Part shown: positions 1-7,036 of the stretch, piece by piece
Position numbering within the stretch: position 1 is the stretch's first letter
Layout: every line of letters starts with the position of its first letter
Source: VGMA01 sp964655475
Lineage (GTDB): Bacteria > Chlamydiota > Chlamydiia > Chlamydiales > VGMA01
Direction: 5' to 3'
NCBI GenBank assembly: GCA_964655475.1
Contig: CAZZMO010000019.1
Coordinates: forward strand, 1 to 27,793
Length of the DNA: 27,793 bases
Made by a program: the position numbers and the translations under genes
The notes under the pieces: model-generated
The model's input: the letters and a program-made list of their open reading frames with translations, nothing else
Databases searched by the model: none
Told to the model about the DNA's origin: nothing

Positions 1-405
1 TGGTACCCAAAAGAAAAGACTTACCCAATCCTTTTAGAATATAAAAGGCTCAACCCGAAAAAAAACATGTCTACAGAAAATCCGTTTCACTTTCCGAAAA
101 GCTTTTGGAAACATTTTTCTTTAGAAAAAGCCTGGAAAGATGTCCCAGATAGAGAGCTTCAAGCCCTTTCAGAAAGGCTCCACCAAGACACATATCGAAT
201 GGAGGGGAAGACAACCCATAAAGAGGAATTTGTGACAGCGGGTGGCATCGATCTAAAAGAGGTCCACTTTAAAACAATGGAGAGTAAGATCCGTCCCGGC
301 CTCTATTTTGCAGGGGAAGTCCTCAACATCGACGGTGTGACGGGTGGTTTTAATTTCCAAAACGCCTGGACGACAGGATTCATCGCGGGAGTCTCCTCTG
401 TTTAA
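1..405 (+). CDS. HI0933/BaiN-type FAD-dependent flavoprotein, C-terminal end (5' truncated by window edge)
   Basis: The frame is open from base 1 and ends at the TAA at 403-405, giving 134 codons of a gene that begins upstream of the window. An ATG at 67 is internal and is probably not the start. The visible part ends in the motif GEVLNIDGVTGGFNFQ followed by an AWTTGF-type tail. This is the conserved C-terminal FAD-contacting segment of the HI0933/YhiN/BaiN family of NAD(P)/FAD-dependent oxidoreductases, which are about 400 residues long. The stretch before it (GGIDLKEV, then TMESKIRPGLYFAGE) is also typical of that family's C-terminal part. The N-terminal dinucleotide-binding motif would lie outside the window. 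The physiological substrate of these enzymes is mostly unknown. The next gene overlaps its 3' end, so the two are probably co-transcribed. Confidence 0.85.
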   Translation, partial: WYPKEKTYPILLEYKRLNPKKNMSTENPFHFPKSFWKHFSLEKAWKDVPDRELQALSERLHQDTYRMEGKTTHKEEFVTAGGIDLKEVHFKTMESKIRPGLYFAGEVLNIDGVTGGFNFQNAWTTGFIAGVSSV

Positions 406-1120
406 TATCTATGTTTATAACGATGCCGGGGTGTTTCCTGAAAGTTTAGAAGAGACGCTGTACACATTAAAACTCCTCTCAGATATGCCCGTCAAAACAA
501 TCGGTCCAAAAGAGATCATCAATAGTGATTGGGATCAGAGAGCCTCTCTTCTCGTGTTCCCCGGAGGAGCGGATCGCTTCTATTGCAAAGCCTTAAATGG
601 AAAGGGAAATCAGAGGATTCGAGAGTTTGTTGAAAGTGGGGGAGGGTTTCTCGGCATTTGTGGCGGTAGCTATTATGGAGGCGCCTATGTCGACTTTGCA
701 AGAGGGACAGAGATTGAAGTATTAGGGAAAAGAGAGCTAGCATTTTTCCAAGGAGTTGTCAAAGGACCGACGCTCGCTCCTTATAACTACTTTATCAGAG
801 AAGGAGCCCGGGCTGCCACGATCAAAACTCAAGAGGGGGAGCTCTACACTGCCTACTACAACGGGGGAGGCTCTTTCATCGATGCAGACCAGAAAAATGT
901 CATCGCCTATTACGATAATGGTGAGCCTGCTATCGTTTTGTACCAAGTTGGATGCGGACATGCTCTGCTCAGTGGGGTCCATTTTGAATATGAATCTTCA
1001 AGGATGAATCGAGAAGATCCTTACATCGAGAAAATTTTTGATCAAATCGCCGAGGGAGATGAGAGAAGGAGGGAATTTGCAAGAGAGCTTATTTTGCGAA
1101 TCTGTCGAAAGCTTCCATAA
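344..1120 (+). CDS. BPL_N-domain (type 1 glutamine amidotransferase-like) protein
   Basis: The product resembles the N-terminal domain of eukaryotic biotin-protein ligase, a class I glutamine-amidotransferase-like fold found as a stand-alone protein in several bacteria. Supporting segments are NIYVYNDAGV at the N terminus, LLVFPGGADRFY, and a nucleophile-elbow-like GGGFLGICGGSYYGGAYV carrying the expected Cys. GCGHALLSGVHFEYES near the end fits the His of such a triad. No biotin-ligase catalytic domain follows, so true ligase activity is unlikely and the reaction is unknown. The start is uncertain. ATG 344 overlaps the flavoprotein by 62 bases and adds about 18 residues that look like out-of-frame flavoprotein sequence. 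Family similarity begins just after CTG 398, which has GGGAG (387-391) six bases upstream. The 3' end overlaps the SET gene, indicating translational coupling. Confidence 0.8.
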   Translation: MVLISKTPGRQDSSRESPLFNIYVYNDAGVFPESLEETLYTLKLLSDMPVKTIGPKEIINSDWDQRASLLVFPGGADRFYCKALNGKGNQRIREFVESGGGFLGICGGSYYGGAYVDFARGTEIEVLGKRELAFFQGVVKGPTLAPYNYFIREGARAATIKTQEGELYTAYYNGGGSFIDADQKNVIAYYDNGEPAIVLYQVGCGHALLSGVHFEYESSRMNREDPYIEKIFDQIAEGDERRREFARELILRICRKLP

Positions 1121-1910
1121 AAAAACGGGAGCGCATTGGATTCATGAGATGAAGGTAGTCGATCCAAACCTCACCTTTTTTCCATCAGAAGATGATCGGG
1201 ATTGGCATGAGTTTCTGCTTGAACGGTATGAGAGGTATTTAAACGCCCCTCCAGAGCTTTATATGGAGCCAAGTAGGACAGGGCACACACTTCACACTAA
1301 AGAGTTGATTCAGAAAGGGAGTATTGTTGTTGAATATTTAGGGGAGTGGAATCCCCCTCATCGATCTCCTTATCGCTTTGGTCCCATTGATGCTTTGTAT
1401 TACCGCAACTGGGGAGGGCTGATCGATGATAGTTTCCCTAATTTAGCTCCTTGCTATCTCTATGGTGTTGGAGGATTGCCGCTAAGGATTGTCTTTTTAG
1501 CTTTAGAAGATATTGAACCGAAGAGTGTATTGACTTTCAACTATGGAATGAGACATGGAGTAAAACTCTCACTTCATGAAGAACTCAGGATGGAGCCACT
1601 TGTTTCGTTTTTAGAAACACACTCATTTAAGGAGTTGACAGAAGAGTGGAAAGGGTTGAGAAAAATAAATCGTTCAGAATTAAAAGAGCTCAATGTGGAC
1701 TTTGAAAATCTCACAGCGAAGATTCAATATCTCTTTCAAACTCCTACAACACTTGCCAGTGTGCTCGATCAGGGACTTCTCGATATTCGTGAACTCAAGG
1801 AGTTCTATCAAAAACCTGATCACCGCTTCTATTTCCTCGGGTTTTCGATGGATCCACATCCCAGAGAAAAAGAAATCAAACATATGTTAGAAATCCTTTT
1901 TTCTGTATAA
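1077..1910 (+). CDS. SET-domain protein-lysine methyltransferase-like protein (divergent)
   Basis: This is a 277-residue protein with a SET-like core. GHTLHTKELIQKGSIVVEYLG matches the SET-I entry (G-x-x-V-x-E-Y-x-G), and ALEDIEPKSVLTFNYG matches the C-terminal (D/E)-I-x-x-x-x-x-L-T-x-x-Y-G block. Between them the usual N-H-S-x-x-P-N motif is replaced by IDDSFPNLAPC, which keeps S-x-P-N but not the Asn-His that contacts S-adenosylmethionine. Chlamydiae carry SET proteins: NUE, reported to modify host histones, and cpnSET, reported to act on chlamydial Hc1. A similar role is only an inference here. I chose TTG 1077 because AGGAGG (1067-1072) lies four bases upstream. TTG 1038, ATG 1059 and ATG 1149 are alternatives. 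The roughly 100 residues after the core are not recognised. The gene overlaps the BPL_N gene by 44 bases. Confidence 0.7.
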   Translation: MQESLFCESVESFHKKTGAHWIHEMKVVDPNLTFFPSEDDRDWHEFLLERYERYLNAPPELYMEPSRTGHTLHTKELIQKGSIVVEYLGEWNPPHRSPYRFGPIDALYYRNWGGLIDDSFPNLAPCYLYGVGGLPLRIVFLALEDIEPKSVLTFNYGMRHGVKLSLHEELRMEPLVSFLETHSFKELTEEWKGLRKINRSELKELNVDFENLTAKIQYLFQTPTTLASVLDQGLLDIRELKEFYQKPDHRFYFLGFSMDPHPREKEIKHMLEILFSV

Positions 1911-1919
1911 TCTCGAGCC

Positions 1920-3125
1920 ATGAAATATTTATACCTTACACTCTTATGTGCACTTCCTCTCTCTGCATCACTTCGCGTTGGCGTGTTTCAAGAAGAGATC
2001 ACACCCCCCGTTGGAACACCTTCTGCAGGTTATGCAGATCGGAAAGGGGATGGGATGGAAGGAGTTCACGATCCACTGCTCGCAGTTTCTTTGTTCATCG
2101 ATGATGGGGAAAAAAGGCTCGCCTTTTGTAGCGTCGACCACCTTGGATTTACCCACGATATGGCGCTAGCAATTCGAGAGAAAGTTAGAAAGGTTGCAGA
2201 TGTAGAGGTGTATATAGGCTCTTCTCATACCCATTCGGGAGGGGGCGCCTTCTTGAACATTCCGATGATAGGGGAGATGCTCGCAGGAAAGTATGATCCC
2301 GTTATCACAGCTTACTATGTCGATCAAACAGCAAAAGCGATTCTCCGCTCCATTGAAGGGGCGACTTCAGCAAAGATTGGGTTTGGATATGGAAGTGTTG
2401 AAGGGATTAGCAAGTATCGAGGGATGTTGCCAGTGGGAATCATCCCAGAGCAAACGATCACCTTAATCAAAGCTACGACAGTTGACGATGAGCCACTGGC
2501 GCTTCTTTTTAACTATCCACTCCATCCTACCGTATTGAACGGAAAGAACCGCCTTTTTTCAGCGGACTTTGTTGGATATGCAAGAGAGTCAATTGCAAAA
2601 GAGATCGGGGTAAAGTCCATCTATTTCAACGGCGCTCAAGGGGATATCATCCCATCGAATCAGGGATCTACTTTTGAAGAAGCAGAGAGAATTGGTGAGA
2701 TCTTAGCACATCGAGTGGCGAGCCTTTGGCAAGAGATTGAAACAAAAGATCACCTCAAGATCAAAACAGAACATCTCCCTTATTCTTTTGAACCGAAGCC
2801 GACCCCCTACGGCGTGGCACTTCCGATTCGGGAATATCACACAGAGCTCAATTTAGTAGTGTTTGATGACAAGCATGCTTTTGTGACCATCCCAGGAGAG
2901 CTCAGCACCAATTACGATAAAAATTTTCAACAAGTTGCAAAAGAGATCGGCTACAATCATCTTTCCATCTTAGGCCTTGTAAACGATGCCCATGGTTATA
3001 TCATCCTGCCAGAATCTTACCGAGCGAAGACCATGGAGTCCTATCTATCATTTGGGGGAGAGGGGTATGGCCCTTTCATTCAAAGTGAGGTGACTCACCT
3101 TTTAGAAAAGGCCAGTATAGATTAG
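1920..3125 (+). CDS. Secreted neutral/alkaline ceramidase-like hydrolase
   Basis: This 401-residue protein has a Sec signal peptide (MKYLYLTLLCALPLSAS, cleavage near residue 17) and then the neutral/alkaline non-lysosomal ceramidase N-terminal domain. The family's zinc site appears complete by comparison with the Pseudomonas enzyme: SSHTHSGGG (H103/H105), NYPLHPT (H202), TIPGEL (E327) and NDAHGYI (Y360). The signature GDVSPN reads GDIIPSN (241-247), so the position of the nucleophilic serine is Ile244. The protein has the length of the short form, without the C-terminal immunoglobulin-like domain of true ceramidases of about 650 residues. It could therefore be a metal-dependent amidase or lipid hydrolase with another substrate. 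It would act in the periplasm or outside the cell. It starts nine bases after the SET gene and overlaps the convergent neighbour by four bases. Confidence 0.8.
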   Translation: MKYLYLTLLCALPLSASLRVGVFQEEITPPVGTPSAGYADRKGDGMEGVHDPLLAVSLFIDDGEKRLAFCSVDHLGFTHDMALAIREKVRKVADVEVYIGSSHTHSGGGAFLNIPMIGEMLAGKYDPVITAYYVDQTAKAILRSIEGATSAKIGFGYGSVEGISKYRGMLPVGIIPEQTITLIKATTVDDEPLALLFNYPLHPTVLNGKNRLFSADFVGYARESIAKEIGVKSIYFNGAQGDIIPSNQGSTFEEAERIGEILAHRVASLWQEIETKDHLKIKTEHLPYSFEPKPTPYGVALPIREYHTELNLVVFDDKHAFVTIPGELSTNYDKNFQQVAKEIGYNHLSILGLVNDAHGYIILPESYRAKTMESYLSFGGEGYGPFIQSEVTHLLEKASID

Positions 3126-3628
3126 ACTGTTGCCGACATAGGGAATTTGTATATCGTAAGAATGGAATATCTAGTGCTAAGGTGGTGATGGGGAGATGCC
3201 GATTTTACCCCATTAAAGTCTGCGATCGTTTTTTTCATGAAAGAGTAGTCTTCAACTGATATAAGCTCAACTTCTGTTTCCCGATCTATGACAGATAATG
3301 ACCCATAAATGACATTCTGGGGAAAGTTTATATCCACTAATTCCTGAAATTCCTTGATGGTTCTCCTAGAAACCAAACAACGCTCTCCTGTAGTACTAAA
3401 AAAATAGTAATCGGCAGTTTCTTGAGCTTTTCTCGCGACATCGCGGAGCATGAGCTCACGTGTTCTGTTATCAATAATGACTTTATTATCTTCGCAATCT
3501 ATATTAATTAAATCTAATTTTACACGCGTTTGGTCTCTCAAAGCATATACATCAATTGCGCCATCACGTGTCAAAACATTAAAAGCCTCAGTAATCATTC
3601 TGATATTATAATCGTTATTAACAGCCAT
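3122..3628 (-). CDS. Unrecognised 168-residue protein
   Basis: No family is recognised. The start at 3628 (MAVNNDYNIRMITEAF) is chosen over a longer reading from 3688 because AAGGAG lies six bases upstream and a good promoter lies just beyond; the longer version would begin inside that promoter. The protein is soluble-looking, mixed alpha/beta, with no signal peptide or membrane helix. A charged first half contains VYALRDQTRVKLDLINIDC and is followed by RTRELMLRDVARKAQETADYYFF. The C terminus has a His cluster (SPHHHL). Base composition is more AT-rich than the neighbours, with many A/T-ending codons, which may indicate separate acquisition. It sits downstream of the rlmN/dapA pair but has its own promoter. 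Its 3' end overlaps the convergent ceramidase-like gene by four bases. Confidence 0.7.
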   Translation of the reverse strand: MAVNNDYNIRMITEAFNVLTRDGAIDVYALRDQTRVKLDLINIDCEDNKVIIDNRTRELMLRDVARKAQETADYYFFSTTGERCLVSRRTIKEFQELVDINFPQNVIYGSLSVIDRETEVELISVEDYSFMKKTIADFNGVKSASPHHHLSTRYSILTIYKFPMSATV

Positions 3629-3652
3629 TTTATTCTCCTTATTAATAAATTT

Positions 3653-3688
3653 TGCAAAAATTTTATCAATAATGTGACTAGAAAACAA
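3653..3688 (-). promoter_or_regulatory. Sigma70-type promoter for the 3122-3628 gene
   Basis: Read on the minus strand there is TTGTTT (3688-3683), a 17-base spacer and TAAAAT (3665-3660), which predicts a transcript start near 3653. This is followed by AAGGAG and the ATG at 3628. Hexamer match and spacing are good for a housekeeping promoter in an AT-rich gap. The gap also follows the stop of the DapA-like gene, so read-through from upstream is possible too. Confidence 0.6.
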
Positions 3689-3697
3689 GGGATAAAA

Positions 3698-4543
3698 TTA
3701 TTGTTTGAGGATCGCTTTATCCTGAGGGCTCAAAGGGCAGAGAGGTGGGCGGAGGTTTGCCCAGATGGCGCCTTCCCTTTTTTCCATGAGTGCCTTGAAG
3801 GTGGGAATGAAGTGGAAGCGGGAGAGGGGAGCTGTGACTTCAGCGAGCCGCTTGTGCATTTCGGGAGTATTTTGATGAAATAGGGAGATGAGGATCTCGG
3901 GGTAGACGCTTGCAAGGCCTGAGATTGAGCCTGCGATCCCTTTTTCTTGAAGGTGGGAAGCTTCTCCGACAAAGATCTGAAAGGAGGGGAGGGCGTTTAG
4001 AAGCTCTCTTGTAAAAGTGGCATTCCCTTCACTTTCTTTCAAACCAATGATATTTGTGGGAAAACTTTTCTGGAGAGTTTGAACGATTTCGAGATTGAGA
4101 GGAACGCCAGTACATTGGGGGATGTGATAGAGGAGGATGGGGAAGCTTGGTGTGTCGATCCTTTCGATGATTTCACGATAATAGGCAATGACCCCTTCGT
4201 TAGAGACCTTTTTATAGAAACTGGGTGGGCTGATCAAAAAGGCTTTGAGTCCAGATCGGATAGCAAATCGGGCGAGCTCAACTGTATCCATAATGGAGCT
4301 GCTGCCATTAGCTGTCAGGATGTGATTCGGAGAGATCCCTTGTTTAATTAAATAGGAGATCACATCCATCTTCTCTTTGTTATTGAAAGAGGAGCCTTCT
4401 CCTGTAGTACCGAATAGGACTAGCCCTTTCATTCCTGCATTGAGAAGAGTTTTACAATGTTTGAGGAGCACTTCGTGATCAACAGTGAGATCGGTATGGA
4501 TAGGTGTTAAAGTCGCAGCGTAAATTCCTCGGGTTAGCTGCAT
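3698..4543 (-). CDS. DapA/NAL-family class I aldolase (dihydrodipicolinate synthase-like)
   Basis: A 281-residue (beta/alpha)8-barrel aldolase of the DHDPS/N-acetylneuraminate lyase superfamily. Visible residues are the pyruvate-binding GTTGEG (T46, T47), Y110 in PPSFYKK, catalytic Y139 in LLYHIPQCTGV, and the Schiff-base lysine K169 in IGLKESEGN. True DHDPS has an Arg five residues after the catalytic Tyr (R138 in E. coli), which binds aspartate semialdehyde; here it is C144. The enzyme therefore condenses or cleaves a pyruvate adduct, but the aldehyde partner may differ (sialic-acid lyase-, KDG- or HOGA-like). A role in the diaminopimelate pathway is possible but not shown. Its start overlaps the end of rlmN by ten bases, so it is translated from the rlmN message. 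Confidence 0.8.
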   Translation of the reverse strand: MQLTRGIYAATLTPIHTDLTVDHEVLLKHCKTLLNAGMKGLVLFGTTGEGSSFNNKEKMDVISYLIKQGISPNHILTANGSSSIMDTVELARFAIRSGLKAFLISPPSFYKKVSNEGVIAYYREIIERIDTPSFPILLYHIPQCTGVPLNLEIVQTLQKSFPTNIIGLKESEGNATFTRELLNALPSFQIFVGEASHLQEKGIAGSISGLASVYPEILISLFHQNTPEMHKRLAEVTAPLSRFHFIPTFKALMEKREGAIWANLRPPLCPLSPQDKAILKQ

Positions 4544-5604
4544 GATTGGCTTCGCTCTCTTCGTAAAATGCGCGGGTCGACGTTGATTTCCCCTTCCCGT
4601 TTTGCCGCGAGCTGGCCACAGCCACCGCTGATGTCTTGGCTTTTGCTATAGCGCACGGGCGCTGGGATGGAACGGTTAGCTAGATAGGCTTGGAATTGAT
4701 CGATCCTCTCTTTAACAGAGGCGTGCATCTCCACTCCTGGGAAATGGTTCATCGGAATGAGGTTGACTTTGCCCTTAATTCCATGGAGGAAGTGAACGAG
4801 TTTTTTTGCATCTTCTAAGCTGTCATTCACTCCACGGATCATGACATATTCGAAGGTAATGCCATAGCGAGGGTTTGCTGGATACTTGAGAAGGACATTT
4901 TTCAGGGTTTCGAGGTTGTATTTTCTGTTGATCGGCATCATTTTGCTCCGCTTCTCATCGTCAGCCGAGTGAAGGGAGATCGCCAGGCGCAAAGGGAGTT
5001 CTTTCCCGAGCTTTTCGATCATTGGTGCAAGGCCTGATGTAGAAATCGTTACTTTTGAAGAGGAGAGGGCGAGTGCTTTTTTATCGATCATGATCGAGGA
5101 GGCTTTGACCACTTCGTCATAGTTGTCGAGAGGTTCACCCATTCCCATGAATACAATGTTAGTCACTTTCTGTTTTTGATTGGCGAGGAGAATCTGCGAT
5201 AGGATCTCTCCAGAGGTGAGGTTTCGTTTGAATCCAAGCTTTCCTGTCTGACAGAAGGTGCATCCCATTTTACATCCCACTTGACTGCTGATGCATAGGG
5301 TTGAGCGGTCGTCGTAGAACATGAGGACCATCTCGAAGAGAAGCCCTTCCTTCGTTTTTAACAAATACTTTTCTGAGCCATCTTTTGAGATGAGGTGGGA
5401 GTCGATTTCAGGAAGATGCCAAGAAAATTCTTGAACTAGGTGATCTCGAATTTTTTGAGAAATATTCGAAAATTCTTTGGGATCTAAAAGGTTTTTTGTA
5501 AAGATCCAACCATAAATTTGGTCAGCAATAAAGGGGGGGAATTCGTGGCTTTTACACCAATTTTTCCAGTCCTGAATGGAAAAGTCTAAGGCATATTTCA
5601 TCAT
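4534..5604 (-). CDS. rlmN: Dual-specificity 23S rRNA/tRNA adenine-C2 methyltransferase RlmN
   Basis: A radical-SAM enzyme of 356 residues, the usual size for RlmN/Cfr. It methylates C2 of an adenine in 23S rRNA (A2503 in E. coli numbering) and of A37 in some tRNAs. The cluster motif C-x3-C-x2-C is C111, C115 and C118 (VGCKMGCTFCQTGKLG). The two mechanism cysteines are also present: C104 in STLCISSQVG, equivalent to E. coli C118, and C329 in DISGGCGQLA, equivalent to the methyl-carrying C355. GMGEPLDNYD and the SISTSG-like VTISTSGL are further conserved blocks. A second ATG lies one codon downstream. The gene is separated from the divergent permease by 34 bases and overlaps the DapA-like gene at its 3' end. 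Confidence 0.95.
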   Translation of the reverse strand: MMKYALDFSIQDWKNWCKSHEFPPFIADQIYGWIFTKNLLDPKEFSNISQKIRDHLVQEFSWHLPEIDSHLISKDGSEKYLLKTKEGLLFEMVLMFYDDRSTLCISSQVGCKMGCTFCQTGKLGFKRNLTSGEILSQILLANQKQKVTNIVFMGMGEPLDNYDEVVKASSIMIDKKALALSSSKVTISTSGLAPMIEKLGKELPLRLAISLHSADDEKRSKMMPINRKYNLETLKNVLLKYPANPRYGITFEYVMIRGVNDSLEDAKKLVHFLHGIKGKVNLIPMNHFPGVEMHASVKERIDQFQAYLANRSIPAPVRYSKSQDISGGCGQLAAKREGEINVDPRILRRERSQSCS

Positions 5605-5638
5605 GGAACTATATTAACAGAAATGGTATAAACACTTC

Positions 5639-7036
5639 ATGCATAAAAAAATTTCTCTTGCTTCACTCATCGTTCTGATCGTCGCATCTGTGGATAGTAT
5701 CCGCAATTTGCCCTCCTCTGCACTTTTCGGAAGCTCGCTACTTTTTTTCTTCATTTTTGGGGCAATTATTTTCCTTGTCCCCACTGCCTTGGTCGCAGCG
5801 GAGTTATCAGCCATTTTTCCAGGAAAGGGGGGGATCTATTATTGGATCAACCGTGCTTTTGGGGGAAAGACTGCAATGCTTGGGATCTGGCTGCAGTGGA
5901 TCAATACTGTTTGTTGGTATCCCACCATTTTGTCATTCATTGCAGGGAGTATTGCCTACTTAGTCAATCCAGAACTCATCTCTTCTCCTAAGTATGTGAT
6001 TAGCTTAGTGCTCGCTATGTTTTGGATCATGACCTTTGTCAATTTGTTTGGCATCCGCACTTCGGTGAAAGTGAATGAGATCTTCGGGATGATCGGTACG
6101 ATTTTCCCTCTTCTATTGTTGATTATTCTAGGGGGCATCTGGGTTTTGAGCGGCCATCCTATACAAATTGGTTTTGGATTTAATGATATCCTTCCCCACT
6201 GGGCGCATTCAGCTACTTGGGTTTCACTCGTTTCGATTATGGCCTCATTTTTAGGGATGGAGCTTTGTGGTGTTCATGTGAATGACATCGATGAACCTCA
6301 GAGAAACTTCCCGAGAGCGGTTCTTCTTGCGAGCTCGTTCATTTTGTTTTCGATGCTTTTTGGCTCACTTGCCATTGCGATTGTGATGCCGACCCATGAG
6401 ATCAACTTGATCGCAGGGGTGCTCCAGGTCTTCTCAGACTTCTTTACTGCGTTTAAAATGAGCTGGTGTACGCCAATCATTGCCTGTCTCATCGTCATTG
6501 GAAGTATTGGCAGCATGGTCAACTGGTTGATTTCCCCGGCAAAAGGGTTGTTACATGCGGCAGAATTTGGATTTTTACCCCCGTTCTTTACCAAAAAGAA
6601 TCGTTTCGGGGTGGCCCACAATATCTTGCTCATGCAGGCGGTAATTGTAAGCTTTCTTTGTTCAGTTCTTTTCTTAGTGCCTAGCATCAATATGTTCTAT
6701 TGGTTTTTAACGGCTCTAAGCACAGGCCTTTACATGAAGATGTACATCTTGATGTTTCTTTCGATTTTAAGGCTCCACTACCGTTTCTTAGATAGGCCTA
6801 AGGCGTTTAAGATCCCGGGAGGGAACGTTGGAATGTGGCTTACAGTAGTGCTCGGCCTGATCGGCTGTGTATTGACTATCATTGTCGGTTATTTCGTCCC
6901 AAGCACGATTGAAATCGATTCTAAGCTTCGTTATGCGATCATGATTTTTGTTGGCAACCTCGTCATGATTTCCCCTGTATTTTTATTTTATGCCTATAAA
7001 ACATTTAGGCATAATCCGAGACACAAGATCGTCTGA
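5639..7036 (+). CDS. APC-superfamily amino-acid permease/antiporter
   Basis: A 465-residue inner-membrane protein with about twelve hydrophobic segments spread over its whole length. The first block (LIVASVDSIRNLPSSALFG, then LVAAELSAIFPGKGGIYYW) is the conserved TM1 to TM3 region of the APC family. GSIGSMVNWLISPAKGLLHA is the usual TM8-loop segment, and DRPKAFKIPGG is the common cytoplasmic motif before the last helices. The closest groups are the glutamate/GABA and arginine/agmatine exchangers of intracellular bacteria, but substrate cannot be read from the sequence. No clear ribosome-binding site precedes ATG 5639, and the divergent rlmN start is only 34 bases away. The 3' end overlaps the convergent MFS gene by 32 bases. 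Confidence 0.85.
   Translation: MHKKISLASLIVLIVASVDSIRNLPSSALFGSSLLFFFIFGAIIFLVPTALVAAELSAIFPGKGGIYYWINRAFGGKTAMLGIWLQWINTVCWYPTILSFIAGSIAYLVNPELISSPKYVISLVLAMFWIMTFVNLFGIRTSVKVNEIFGMIGTIFPLLLLIILGGIWVLSGHPIQIGFGFNDILPHWAHSATWVSLVSIMASFLGMELCGVHVNDIDEPQRNFPRAVLLASSFILFSMLFGSLAIAIVMPTHEINLIAGVLQVFSDFFTAFKMSWCTPIIACLIVIGSIGSMVNWLISPAKGLLHAAEFGFLPPFFTKKNRFGVAHNILLMQAVIVSFLCSVLFLVPSINMFYWFLTALSTGLYMKMYILMFLSILRLHYRFLDRPKAFKIPGGNVGMWLTVVLGLIGCVLTIIVGYFVPSTIEIDSKLRYAIMIFVGNLVMISPVFLFYAYKTFRHNPRHKIV

Noticed and set aside
3530..3883. 117-residue open frame on the plus strand across the 3629-3697 gap
   Set aside because: It runs antisense to two well-supported genes and a promoter, and shows no domain.
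5605..5638. TATAAA between rlmN and the permease as a promoter
   Set aside because: No acceptable -35 hexamer at 16-18 bases on either strand; left out as a feature.
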